Assembly (NCBI GenBank): GCA_907165135.1
Contig: OU015569.1
Coordinates: 3,162,001-3,226,000 of the forward strand
Length of the DNA stretch: 64,000 nucleotides
Origin: Oikopleura dioica
Taxonomy: Eukaryota; Chordata; Appendicularia; Copelata; Oikopleuridae
Direction: 5' to 3'
Shown: piece after piece, positions 25,067-36,935 of the stretch
Position numbering within the stretch: the stretch's first letter is position 1
Layout of the letters: each line of letters begins with the position of its first letter
Notes under the pieces: generated by a model
Database searches by the model: none
What the model saw: the letters and a program-made list of their open reading frames with translations, nothing else
Told to the model about the DNA's origin: nothing
Position numbers and translations under genes: made by a program

Positions 25067-25450
25067 TGCAGCCTTCTTAATTATTTACGTCGTATTTTTG
25101 TCAATACTCTCATTACAGATACAGTGTGTTAGTATGGCACTCAGAGTTACTGCTACAAAAAATGAAATTTTAGCTAAACTTTTTCACAGACTATTTTATT
25201 TTTGAAGATGATTATGATTTAATGATTGATCAACGGAATAAGATTTATTCCGATTAATTCACTGGAGAAGCGTTTCTAGAAAGCAAGAGAATTCTCTGCG
25301 GAATGGAGGAAGCGCACTTCTCGCGCGGGAGCGTTCAACTCCGGAGCTAATTGGTTGTTGCCGCGCGGGCTACTCTAACGCGACTAGTCTCACACTTTCT
25401 CGCACCTCAGGTTCACCACTGGCACCAGAGGATCACCAATTCTGTAAGTC
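25067..25450. promoter_or_regulatory. Shared intergenic region between divergent MSH2 and Pro-rich gene
   Basis: 384 bp separate MSH2 (leftward) from the gene starting at 25451 (rightward), so this must contain both promoters. The part at about 25300-25400 is GC-richer (TCTCGCGCGGGAGCG, TTGCCGCGCGGGC) than its AT-rich surroundings, as expected for a compact bidirectional promoter. No TATA box was recognised. Confidence 0.45.
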
Positions 25451-26616
25451 ATGTCGTCGAGCCAGGTCAGGGCTCGATTTTGTGTGAAAATATATTAGTA
25501 AAAATATATTTTAGTATATTAACATTTGTTACTGAACTTGAAGCGAATTTTGATAATTTGAAAATATAAATATGAGCCTTCAAAGATTAATGGCAATACT
25601 CGACAGAAGATCCTTCGCCAGTTGAGGAACATCATCCCCCGCCCCATCACTATTTCCCCCGACGATCCCAACGCCCCACCCGAGCGCCGATTCCCCGTCC
25701 GGGTCTCCCCCCTGAACGTGCCCTTCGAGTACCCCGCTGAACCGATTTTCAAAGTACCCAAGGTTCCCAAATCCATGTTTTTCTACGACACTCCTAAGCC
25801 GAAGCCGGAACCAGAACCAATCGTTGGAATCTCTCAGCGTACCGTCTGGTGCCCGCTGAAGAGCAAGAATCAGCTGAAAGTAACTCCCATCTACGCTTGG
25901 GGATGGGACAGAACCTATGCCAGAAGTCGAGACCTCGAGAAAGCGGGAATTAAGTTTGTCCCACCATCAGGAAATAGGTGCGAAAGATACAGTAGTCTTA
26001 ATCTTGACCCAGAAATATTTGAAATAATTTCGCACCTCGAGAAAAAGAGCGAAGAAACAGAGTGGTTATTCCTTACTACCCACCGAACAGCGATTCTGCA
26101 ACTCCTCTGGCTCCTAAATCCAAGAATATTAAGATCCAAATCCAGCGGGACGAGCCAGAAGCTCAACTCCCTGACCAAGTCCCCACTCTCCAGCTTCCAA
26201 CACGGCAGCTTCCCTTGCCCGAGCAGGACCTCTTCGGGGTCAACTCCGAGGAAGTTCCTCAGCCTTTGTTTCCACCAAAAGAAGACGATGAAGAGGACGA
26301 AGACCCCTTTAACACTTCCTTTGTTGGAGAAGGTGACGATGATGATGAAGACGACGAGAACGGTGAATATCGCGGCCGAATCAATGAAGAAGTCGAAGAA
26401 AAAGCTGATGACTTCAAGGAAAACTGGGACCCCAATGCTCCCGGCCCATCTTCTCCTGGAACCGATCCAGGAACTCCACGACCAGGAGCGTCTACTAGGC
26501 GCCCGGCCTCTCGACAGATCTCCAAGGACGAATCTTCCCCGATGATGGATCTCTACGGACCAGAAATCGTCACTTCTATCTACAACGTCCGACGAGACGC
26601 CCTCAAGCGCCTCTAA
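25451..26616 (+). CDS. Pro-rich protein with acidic C-terminal half, unknown function
   Basis: Three exons (25451-25465, 25607-25977, 26061-26616) sum to 942 nt, 313 aa, with in-phase GT-AG introns. The tiny first exon (MSSSQ) was chosen because it joins in phase to KILRQLRNIIPRP and no other in-frame ATG exists. The N-terminal half is Pro-rich (FPVRVSPLNVPFEYPAEPIF, KPKPEPEP) with a WGWDRTYARS patch. The C-terminal half is strongly acidic (EDDEEDEDPF, GDDDDEDDENG) then Pro/Ser-rich, ending NVRRDALKRL. No signal peptide or membrane segment, and no domain I recognise. Splitting of the frame by introns and codon use like its neighbours support a real gene; the first exon is less certain. Confidence 0.6.
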
Positions 26617-26830
26617 ACTAAAAAAGAAATTTATTTATTGAAAAAAGAAAGAAGAAAGAAAAGCGCTCATTTATCTTCACCTGCCGCGCAAAAGAAAAAC
26701 AAAAAATTTCAAGAAAATATCAAAAGCACAGCCATTTATCTGCCCACTCTTCATTTATTTACTATCTAATAATATATTTTTTTATAAACCGTAAATTTGA
26801 TTTCGTGCTTCACCAATTTTTCTTTTCAGA

Positions 26831-28299
26831 ATGGCTAGTTGTGGAATTGCAAAATGGCTTCTTCTGTTGAGCACAACCGAAATCGTGAGTCCATTCAAAA
26901 GTGGTGTCTCGTCAGGATCTGTTGGAGGGACGTATAAATTCGCTCAGAAGTTGTATGGACAGGTCAGGAAATATCCTTTTTTTTTTTGAGGTAAACCGGA
27001 ATTTCAGGGAAACGTCTTTCCAGCACTAAAAACATTCGAAGCAGCTTTTCGAAATCATTTGTATCGCGAAGACGTCGAACTCACTTGCCAGCTGAAATGC
27101 ATAAAGAAGGAGAATGATTTTGAAGAAGATAGAGAAGAGATAGAAGCGAGGGCTTTTGAGTCTCTCTTCACGAAAACCCTTTGCCTGGAAAACTGCTTCA
27201 AAGAAAACAATGCTTCGGAAATGAACAGAGCAAGCGGAAATAGTAAAACTGAACTCGACAATGTAAGGCTTGATTCAATTCGATAGAGATTATTAATATC
27301 GATTTTCTAGCGCTTTGTTTATCATTATCTTCATTTTCTGTACAATGAGATTGGCGAAGGAAAAGAAGCGATGAACCTGGTCTGGACGTATTTGCAAAAG
27401 TTTCCGAAAAACAAAGACATGCTGAGTAATTACTTCCTGTACCTCGAGCTCTACCCCGAACTCAGTCGCGCCAAAGCCACTTTTCTCGACTACGACGAAG
27501 GAACTCTCGACAAGACCGTCAAGAAAATCGTCAAGCTCTATAATGACCAAGACTACGCTTCCTTGCCACCACTCATTGACGCCGCCATCATTGAGTACTT
27601 CCAGCTTCAAAAGACTTGCAAGCTCCGATGCTTCCTAACACCAGAAAAATCCGATCACAACTTTGGCCAGTCAACTTTCATTTCCCTTCTCGAGCAAGAA
27701 ATATATAATTTGGATTGTAAACGAAGCTGCTTGAAAATAAAGTCACCATATGGGATATTTTCCGACTTTCTTGTTAAATTTTTCGTACAGGCATTGGCTT
27801 TAAGAATCGATTTTTAGAGATTAGACTCTTATCATTAAAGATCAAGAATCAGGTTCTTTCTTCAGATTTTTCTTATAAAGTAAACATAAGAATGTCACCC
27901 AAAATTTTCACTAAAAAAGTTCGAACCCTTAACTTGCAATTCTATTCTGAAGCCCTGATTCTCGATTTTAAGTGCTCAATTTTAAAGCCTTCATAGAATA
28001 AAAACCAGACAACGTTCGATCCGTTGATTCCAATCGAGACCTTTCTTCACTACCTTCATTTTTCTTATTTCCAGAGCGGTAATCATACGGCGGCGGCGGA
28101 AATCGCAGCCACCCGCCTTCTCTTACCTCTTGACACCTTCCACGAAGGAGGAGAGAGCCGAGAAGATATCAACAACGACCTGCAAGCCTTTCAAATACTA
28201 AACCCAGATGTAAAAATTCAACCTCGTTCAGACATAACTGCGCACTTGGCCGAGCTTGATGAGCTCGAGTCTTTTCTGTTTTCGTCTCTTTCTTTATAG
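26831..28299 (+). CDS. CRTAP/leprecan-like secreted protein without a dioxygenase domain
   Basis: Four exons (26831-26962, 27008-27262, 27311-27784, 27997-28299) sum to 1164 nt, 387 aa. An N-terminal signal (MASCGIAKWLLLLSTTEI) is followed by TPR-like helical repeats with Cys pairs, e.g. YREDVELTCQLKC, RFVYHYLHFLYNEIGEGKEA, IIEYFQLQKTCKLRC, NLDCKRSC and FLHYLHFSYFQSGN. This is the pattern of the CRTAP, SC65 and prolyl 3-hydroxylase N-terminal region. Length and lack of a 2-oxoglutarate dioxygenase domain favour CRTAP/SC65 (human CRTAP about 401 aa). Family role: ER complex for collagen prolyl 3-hydroxylation and folding. The start is preceded by TTTTTCTTTTCAG|A. Its stop is 80 bp upstream of the INTS11 ATG. 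Confidence 0.78.
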
Positions 28300-28379
28300 T
28301 TCCACTAACTTGATCTTGCCTGAAGTTCCTAATAAATAAATAACGAAGAAACATTATAAATGTATATAATTTCCAGAAA

Positions 28380-31193
28380 ATGCCTGACATTCGAATAGTG
28401 CCACTGGGAGCCGGACAAGATGTCGGCCGAAGCTGTATTTTAGTTTCGATCGGCAGTAAGAATGTCATGTTCGACTGTGGCATGCACATGGGGTATCACG
28501 ATGCGAGACGCTTTCCAGACTTTAACTATATCACCGGTGGCGACCAGGTAAGGCCCTACCCGCCAATGTAAGCCCTATATCCTCTGGTTCTTATGATGGT
28601 ATTAATTGGTTCGATTGATAGTGGTTCGGGTTTAGTCCTTGTTTTATTCGAGTCAGTAGTTGTAACAAGCCGTTTTAGACAACTTTAACGCCGCATATCG
28701 ACGCTGTAATTATTTCCCACTTCCACTTGGACCACTGCGGTGCGCTTCCTTACATGTCCGAACAAGTCGGCTACGACGGCCCAATTTATATGACCATGCC
28801 GACGAAAGTGATCTGCCCGATCCTTCTGGAAGACTTTCGCAAAGTCGTAACCAAACGCAGCGCAAGTGAAGAGACAAACTTCTTTACTTCCGAAATGATC
28901 AAAAACTGCATGCGTAAGGTGGAAGTCTGCGGTCTCCACCAGGTCATTAAAGTCGACGACGAGTTGTCTATAAAAGCCTATTACGCCGGCCACGTCCTTG
29001 GTAAATAATAAAGAACAAACTAACGCTGATAAATGTTTTTGCAGGCGCGGCAATGTTCAAAGTAACCGTCGGTGATGAGTCTGTCCTTTACACAGGCGAC
29101 TTCAACATGACCCCTGATCGTCACTTGGGCGCTGCCTGGGCGGATCGCTGCAAACCAACCGTCCTTATTTCCGAATCTACTTATGCTACGACGATTCGAG
29201 ACTCAAAACGATCTCGGGAACGGGATTTCTTGAAGAAAATTCACCGAACGGTCGAGAACGGTGGCAAAGTGCTGATTCCCGTTTTTGCTCTTGGCCGCGC
29301 GCAGGAGTTATGCATCCTTCTTGAGCAGTATTGGGATCGAATGAAGCTCAATGTGCCGATTTATTTCACCGCTGGTCTTGCGGAAAAGGCGACCAATTAC
29401 TACAGTTAGGGCACTATTTACCCTCAGTACTCTTCTATGTCTTCTTTAGAGCTTTTCGTCAACTGGACGAATGAGAAAATTAAAAGCTCCTTTGTTGAGC
29501 GAAATTTATTCGACTTCAAATACATCAAAGCCTTCCAAAAAGAGGTGCACTTGAATCAATCCGGCCCGTGTGTTTGCTTTGCGACGCCTGGAATGCTGCA
29601 CGCCGGCATGAGCCTGGAAATCTTTCAAGCTTGGTGCTCCGATGAAAAGAACTGCATCATCATGCCCGGCTTCTGCGTGGCGGGCACGGTCGGCCATCGG
29701 CTCTTACACGGCGAGCGTCATTTCAAATTCAACGGCGTCAGCGTTACTAGTCGCATTAAAGTCGAGTACATGTCTTTTTCCGCCCATGCAGATGCAAAGG
29801 GCATTATGCAGTTGATAAAAATGGTCGAGGTTAGGCTCGATTGAGGATTTACGAATATAGGAGCCTTTTTGTAGCCTAAAAATGTAATGTTCGTTCATGG
29901 CGAAGCGGCCAAGATGGAGTTCCTCGCCAAAAAAGTGCAGAAGGACATGAATCTCCCTTGCTACACTCCGGCAAATGGCGAGACTGTCAACATCTCCTGC
30001 CCGCCTCAAATCCGATTGAAAATAGAGGCTGATTTGGCGAGGAAGATTATGAAGCGCTCTTTGAATCGCGCTGCTTTCCACGCCGCCTTGGTCAATGATG
30101 GTAAAGACGTGCTTTTTTGAAGGTTATGCAATTTATTTCTCCGATTTTTTCCATTATCGACCCAGAACACTATATATATTTAGAATCAGTGAACAAAATC
30201 TAGAAACTTGACCGTTTTAGTTTTTCGAAATTCACTTCCGGTTACGATTCTAGAGCCGGAAGTAGGCGAAATTTTGGAGTCATGGTAAAGTGTGACCTAT
30301 CAAATTGATGCGCAGAAGATTCTCAGTCATCTCATCATCGATATACTTGAAGAAACAGTCCCGAGCGCGGTTAAACTGACCGGTAAAACTATGAAAAAAG
30401 CATGAGTTAATGAGAAATTTTTCAATTTTTACCGGTCGTTTACCGGCGGTTTTTGACCGTGCTTAGACTCGGTTCCGATAAATAATGACTATATTCGTAG
30501 TGAGCTTCAATTTGATAGGTCATATGCTCGTTTTTCTTATAAATTTCGTGAACTTCCGGCTCTAGAATCGTAACCGGAAGTTAATTTCGAAAAACTAAAA
30601 CGGTCAAGTTTCTAGATTTTTTTCACTGATTCTAAATATATATAGTGTTCTGGGTCGATAATGGAAAAAATCGGAGAAATAAATTGCATAACCTTAAAAA
30701 AAGCACGTCAAAGCATTTAGTATTGCAAGTTCTCACATCAATTTCTTTTCTAGGGAAAAATATGGAGCTGCTCCATCCAGACGTGGCGATGAAAAAACTG
30801 AAAATCCAACAGCATCACTTTCAGTTGAACAGTAACGTCGACTTGCCAACCGGGGAGTCTTCTGCAGAGCAAATTATTGTTTCCTTGAGGCTTTTAATCA
30901 AGGTATAAATTCTTCTTTCCCGAGTAGTTTTCCATTAATTTTTCAAGACCTATCTGCCACCGATGTTAGAAAAGTGGGTTCAAATCGGAAATCTTATTCA
31001 CACGATCGAACTCGCCTCGCCTGACATGTCTCAAACAATCTCCATCACCGCAGAAGTCCGAACTAGCTACGGATACGTTGAAGTCCAGCGACACAGGAGT
31101 CTCAAAGTCACGTGGCCCCTCTCCGTCGACGACGAAATCGGAATCCTGCTCTCTCGGCTGTCGAAAGAATTCGCTCTCGTTGTTCCGAGATGA
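28380..31193 (+). CDS. INTS11: Integrator complex subunit 11 (RNA endonuclease, CPSF73 family)
   Basis: Seven exons (28380-28547, 28679-29000, 29045-29404, 29450-29829, 29875-30100, 30754-30902, 30948-31193) sum to 1851 nt, 616 aa (human about 600). Start [19 protein letters not shown]. Metallo-beta-lactamase motif [13 protein letters not shown], then [30 protein letters not shown], the beta-CASP region ([17 protein letters not shown]), [14 protein letters not shown] and [11 protein letters not shown]. These are the zinc-binding and catalytic signatures of the nuclease that cleaves snRNA 3' ends and promoter-proximal nascent RNA. The C-terminal dimerisation part is split by a 653-bp intron almost filled by a fold-back element. 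The ATG is preceded by AATTTCCAG|AAA, a candidate trans-splice acceptor. Confidence 0.95.
30106..30709. mobile_element. Fold-back (long inverted repeat) element filling an INTS11 intron
   Basis: Two near-identical inverted arms of about 150-200 bp (about 30106-30310 and 30505-30709) flank a short centre. Outer ends read GACGTGCTTTTTT and AAAAAAAGCACGTC. Shared blocks include GGTTATGCAATTTATTTCTCC, AGTGAA..AAATCTAGAAACTTGACC and TGACCTATCAAATTGA. Within each arm is a smaller palindrome, ACTTCCGG..CTAGAGCCGGAAGT. No ORF inside. Direct repeats are weak (AAA on both sides). The intron boundaries (GTAAAG at 30101, TTTTCTAG to 30753) lie only 5 bp outside on the left and 44 bp on the right. Confidence 0.85.
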
Positions 31194-31355
31194 ATTGCTA
31201 AAATGAAACTGCTAGATTTAATAACTTGCTTTTTGCTGCCTCTTTTTCTTCAATTTCACTGCCGAAAATACGCATAATAATTAATTATTAATATCACAAG
31301 AAAAAAGTATCAATCTTTGTGTTTCCCAGAGTGGTAGAGTAGGAAAGAAGGCGAA

Positions 31356-34300
31356 ATGAATGCAGAAAATGTGGCGAAAATGCTGGCAGCTACAGTCGCC
31401 CCGGAACGAGACGTAGCACAGCAAGCAGAGGCGAAATTGGAGGAAATGCAAAAAGTAACCCTTCTCAAGCTTTTACGAAATATTATTTATGAATAGATAA
31501 TCGGATTCCCTGGTATACTTCTACAATTGGTCATGGGCGAATCTGTAGATCAGTCAGTAAAACAGGCGGGCGCCATTATGCTCAAAAATTTTTGCCACAC
31601 TTTCTGGGCCGACAGGGAAATGACAGCAGCGGGCGACTCGGCGACGAACTTCGTCATTCATGAAAACGACAAAGCTGTATGTCGTCTGGATTACTTCCTA
31701 TTAGTTTTTCTATCTTTTCTTTAGTATATCCGGGAGAACATTGTCGAGTCTATCATTGCCTCGAACGAGCTTCTACGAAATCAACTCACAGTCATCGCCA
31801 ACCACATTATCAAGCACGACTATCCTCACAAATTCCCAGAGGTCAATGATAAAATCCTCGCTTATCTGCAGGTGAGGACGCGACGCGAATTCAATTCAAC
31901 CCAACCCAACTGCACAGTTCTTTATTAAAATTAATCGTAGGAGAGAGCGGAGCCAGCAAAGCTGATGGGATCTCTGCTGGTGCTCTACCAAATCGTGAAA
32001 TGTTTTGAGTACAAGAGCTCGAAAGAGCGCGAGCCACTGATCATGAGCATGAAAGTATTCCTGCCAATTATTCAAGAAATGATCGACCAGCTCTCGGCGG
32101 GAGACAATAACGAAGCATCTATCCTCCTGCAAAAACAAATTTTAAAAATCTTCTTCGCTCTCACACAGTACACCATGCCCCTGACACTCATCAACGCGGA
32201 AAACTTCGCCACGTGGATGGAAATCATCATTCGAATTATTGCAGTACGTAGCATCTTTCTTTTTGTTCTCAATTGAGACCTCTTTTAGATCGAGGTCCCA
32301 GCTTTTGTTGATGAGTACGACGAGTCTGATCGGGCAGAGTCGCCTTGGTGGAAGGTCAAGAAGTGGTGCTGCCATGTCGTCTCCAGGATTTTTGAGCGAT
32401 ACGGAAGCCCAGGAAACGTCGATGAACAATACCTAGATTTCGCCAACTTCTGGCTCAAGAATTATTCAATCAAAGGTAATCCCTCCCCTTAACTCAATAA
32501 GTCTAATCACGTTAAATAAGTGATGGCCGTCCAGCTCCAGGTGCTACAGCGGAAGAAGGAGGAAAAATACATCGCACCTCGCGTGCTTCAACAAATCCTG
32601 AATTACGTCGAAACAGCAGTTGGGCACGCACAGACCTGGAAGATCTTGAAAAACGTCTATAACGATATGCTGATCTACATCTTGTTCCCACTCCTGTGCT
32701 TCTCAGAAGACGACAAAGACCTGTGGGAAGACGATCCACAAGAGTTCATTCGATCGAAGTTCGATGTCTTCGAAGATTTCATTTCGCCCAATACTGCCGC
32801 CCAGACTGTGCTACATACTGCATGCTCAAAGCGTAAACAAGGTATATTTTATCGTTTACCGACATTGTTCTGATGCCTTGTATAAGTGCTCGAGCTAACG
32901 ATCAACTTCTGCTCTCAAAAGATTCAAGAAGGCTGCACACCACAAGAGCAAGACGGCGTGCTTCATATCATCGGTTCTGTCGCCGATGCCTTGATGAAAA
33001 AGAAGCCGTTTAAAGATCAAATGGAAGGAATGCTCCGTGACCTTGTTCTTCCAGCCTTCACCAATCAAGAAGGATACATCCGCGCTCGAGCTTGCTGGGT
33101 TGTTCAACAATGCGCACATTTGAAGTTCAAGAGCGATGACATTCTCAAAGCGATGGCCGATTGCGTCAGGTACAATTTTACCAAAAAAGTTCGTTTCTCA
33201 GGTTGAATTACTTTAATTAGGGGTCTCTTGCTCAACCCCCAGGAACACCTGCCCGTGCGTGTTGAAGCTGCGATCGCCCTTAACCAGTTCGTCTGCCAGC
33301 AACACAAAATTGCCCAGTACATGACTCAATCGCTCAAAGAGATACTTGAAGGTAACGTTTTATCTCGATCTTTCAAAATAACGGCTCTAGCACTTCTTTT
33401 CTTGATCAACGAAACTGAGAATGACGAGCTCACTGATGTGGTTAGGAAGATTATCTGCTACTACTGTGAAGAAATCGCTCCATTTGCTGTTGAAATGGCC
33501 GACAAAATTGTTGCGACCTTTTTAAAGGTTTGAAAAATTCTGTTACTCTGGTTTTAACGGCTTTAGGTTATCGACAATGATGACGAAGACACGTCTGATG
33601 ATCGAGCAATCACAGCTGTTGGTCTTCTCAACACACTGGAAACTATGCTCGACGTGGTTGATCAAGAAAAGAGCATCATGGCTCGCTTGGAGGGTATTGT
33701 CTGCCGGGCTATCGCGCACGTCCTGGCTAATAGAATAATGGACTACTACGAAGAAGTGCTTTCCCTGCTGTACTCGATCACATGCAACCAGGTCTCTCCA
33801 GAGATGTGGCAGGCGCTCGAACTCATCCACAACGTAAGTGAAGAACTGAGAGTTCAAGAATGCAACCCTTGTTCATTCCTAGGTTTTCAACGACGATGGA
33901 TTCGACTTTTTCACAGAAATGATGCCTTGCCTCCACAACTTCCTTGTGAACGACACGGAGATGTTCCTATCGAACCCTCGGAATCTCGAAATCTTGTTCT
34001 CCATGTGCTGCAAGGTGCTCACCTCAGACTGCGGAGAGGACCCGGAGAGCCACGCAGCCAAGCTACTCGAGTGCATTGTGATCCAATGCAGAAGCCAAGT
34101 GGACCCCATTTTGCCGAAAATTCTTGCACCCGCACTTGAACGACTTACGAAAGAAATCAAGACACCAGAGCTTCGCCAGATGTGTCTTCAGGTAACTTCG
34201 TCGGTCACTAGCTTAGCAAGCCCTGATTTGAGTTCTCCTAGTTCGGAATCCGAACTTCGGATTTTTCCACAAATTTTGCAAGTTACCCTTCTCAAGCTCG

Positions 34301-35105
34301 ATTATTTTAGGTAGTGGTCGCTGCAATGCTCCACAATCCGGATGTGGTGCTTGGCTTGCTTAACGAAATCCGCTTTCCGAATTCGCCCGAGCCAATCGGA
34401 TCCGATCAGTTTGTTCGCAAATGGCTCGGCCATATCGAGGATTTTACTGGCATCCACGACCGTAGAGTTTGCATTTTCGGTGAGAGCCAAAAGCTTTTTT
34501 CATTTTTCACATTTTGATTGATCAGGTCTTTGCAATTTACTGTTGTCATCTGCAAAGCCAGCATGCGTATGGGAACTTAGGAATGAAATTTTGCCGAACT
34601 TTATCCACCTCTTCAATGGACTCAAGAAAGCCGTCGCGCTGAGGGACGAGGAAGAAGACGGGGAAGAGGAAGACGCCGAGATTGACGACTCAGACGAAGA
34701 GCTAGAGGAAATTGACGACGATGCCGACTTGATCGACTCTGACAATGAATACAAAGATATTCTGAAAGACCTTGACGCAGGAGACGAGTCGCTTTGGGAG
34801 GCAGAAACTGGATTAGAGGTAAGTCAACAACCAATTTCACTGAATTTATGATTGATTAAGACTTTCCAAACCGATTTTGACGATGAAGAGAAAGAGGATA
34901 ACGATGAATATTTACGCTTTTGCAAAGCGATGCAAAGTATCGATGCGGGAGATAAGCAACTTTATAGCGGCATCACTGAAGGCTTAACGAATGAGTTCCG
35001 AGATGTAAGTGCTGTATTTCATTACAGTTACTGTAATCCTCTTATAAGGAGCTGATGTCCATCATGAATCTATCCGAGGAGCGAAAGAAAAAGTACTCGA
35101 CCTAA
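31356..35105 (+). CDS. IPO7: Importin-7/8 type nuclear import receptor
   Basis: Fifteen exons were traced: 31356-31454, 31497-31676, 31725-31871, 31941-32243, 32289-32475, 32521-32841, 32887-33169, 33221-33351, 33391-33527, 33567-33833, 33884-34191, 34311-34479, 34525-34818, 34861-35004, 35049-35105. The product is an importin-beta HEAT-repeat protein: [72 protein letters not shown]-type and CHAAKLLE-type blocks match IPO7/8. The acidic C-terminal tract ([20 protein letters not shown]) is the family's Ran/cargo-associated region. It imports ribosomal proteins, histone H1 and SMADs. Whether it is IPO7 or a single pre-duplication IPO7/8 gene cannot be told. Intron 8 is 39 bp, in frame and stop-free. 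Confidence 0.93.
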
Positions 35106-35830
35106 TACAAACCACAAGAAGGATCACCAGAAAAGCTAAAAAAATGTTCACCGAGTTTAAAAGTTATAAATCTGCATTTAGGAAAAATACCTTTAACCAG
35201 TTCAAAAACCTTTAAAAAAACACGCTCTTTTCCACATTGAACCAAACACGCCATAAAAAAAACGGAGAGTCCAAACATGTAAAGCTAGAATAAAAATTAT
35301 TTTTTAACAAAAGATATGTGTATTTGCTCGTCTGTGGAAAAGAGAGAGCGATAATTCCTTAATGCCACCTGTAAAACGAATGATAGAGAGAGTGAATAGA
35401 ATTTGAATATTACTATTACGAGAGCTCCATACGTATTTACTGTATTTACGCGTATATTTTCATTCAGCACTGGAATGCGTTATGGCTGGAATCGCTGATG
35501 GATCAGATCAACTAGTGCCAGGGCGGGTTATTACATGTATAACACGAAACGATGAACAGTTCTCTGGTGCCGTAAGTGGAGACTTAGCCAGGGTTTGCAA
35601 TAGAGGCTCCTTTGGGGGGAGGTTAATTAGGGCCATTAAAACGATGGACTATCTAGCAAATCAGACGCTTGTTATATTTTTGTCAGCAAATCACAGCTAA
35701 AAAACCTCCATAAAAGCAACCCTCCCCCGATGGAGCTTTAGCCAACGCTAGCTTGTTAGACAGTTGGGTATTGTGTACCTGTTTAAATTTCCTTTAGATC
35801 ATTGCTGCTGATCCCTTTAGTTCTATTGTG
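35106..35830. other. Intergenic region, no supported gene
   Basis: About 725 bp after importin-7/8. It contains A-rich 3' UTR-like sequence with an AATAAA-like tract near 35288 and a 72-codon open frame (35482-35700), which has no recognisable features and no supporting splice structure. The last bases (TCCCTTTAG at about 35812-35820) look like a splice acceptor in front of the next start codon. Confidence 0.45.
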
Positions 35831-36593
35831 ATGATAAAGTGCAGCAACAGCAAAGTTGTGTTGGTGAACTTGCGACAAATCAAGTCTCTTCAAATCGAAG
35901 ACAAAACAGAGCCCATTCCAGAAATTCCAAAAAGTTCGTAAAAATTTGCTTCACCAAAAATAGCCCAAAGAATAACAACCAGAAAAACAAGTCAATATTG
36001 TCAAGAAAATCATGGCGGAAAGACTGGCAATTCTAAATATCTGTTTTTAAGAATTCGCCGTTGCCAAGTTGGAGCAGCGTCTTTTGGGCAATGTTAAAGA
36101 GAAAATGAACTTGGCGCAAGAAGATGGTCACGAGAAACACCCTCTTGGCGCTAAGATCATACAGGCAAGGGTTCTCTTTTAAATTTACTTTACAGTCAGG
36201 TTTTGATTCTGGTTCGCTCACAAATCATCGAAATACGGGGCATTTTCTCCATTTATCCGAAAAAATGATCATTTGTCAGCCCTGAGTACCTGACTTAAAA
36301 TGATATATAATGATGCACTGTGCATCAAGTAAAATTACTAAAACCTTGGGGTAGAAAATCAACCGTATTCTGGAATGTAAATGGGAAGGCAAGAATATCG
36401 GTAAGCGAAACGTCTTTTTGTCTGTTTATTTAAGCAAATTCTAGTTGTAATGACTGCTGGTATTGAAATTCGGCCACCGTTCAACGAGGCCAACGTGTTC
36501 ATACGCAAAGGAGGAAACAAACAGGGAAAGGAGCGTATTCAGAAGTTACTCTCCAAATTTCACGAAGAAGAGAAGTCGTCGTGTATGCACTAG
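35831..36593 (+). CDS. Unknown small basic protein, four exons, one GC-AG intron
   Basis: Exons 35831-35933, 36052-36164, 36355-36400 and 36445-36593 sum to 411 nt, 136 aa, with consistent phases. The second intron starts with GC (ATACAG|GCAAGG). The product is short, charged and without signal or membrane segments; readable stretches are SNSKVVLVNLRQIKSLQ, FAVAKLEQRLLGNVKEK, LECKWEGKNIVVMTAGIEIR and a Lys-rich end (KGGNKQGKERIQKLLSKFH). I do not recognise the family. The middle intron contains an in-phase open stretch after a TTTACAG acceptor (from about 36196) that could be an alternative terminal exon. The consistent splicing phases argue for a real gene. Confidence 0.5.
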
Positions 36594-36935
36594 AAACTTA
36601 ACAGCTTGAAAATTTCAAACTTTTGACTTTCAAAACAGAAAAAACTGATTAGAAATGATAAACACATGAAGCATTTAACCGCGGTTTCGGCGAATGTCCA
36701 ATTTTCGTGTTTCTAGAGACGCGGTGGGTGTGTGCTTCGGATTGGGCCGCGGATTTAGATGCGTAGAGAGAGCTGCGCAGAGTACAGTTCGAGGTCAGTA
36801 CTGTTTGACATTGATATGTCACCTCAACTGCCCTCGGGTGGGGTTTTTGTTTCACCTTGGACGATGGCCAGTACTCTACTCTTCATATTCGAATATTTTC
36901 TAATTCCAATTTTTGGTTTTCAGAGCAATAGAAAA

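Noticed and set aside
35482-35700. 72-aa ORF between importin-7/8 and the unknown small gene
   Set aside because: No splice support, no domain and weak coding character.
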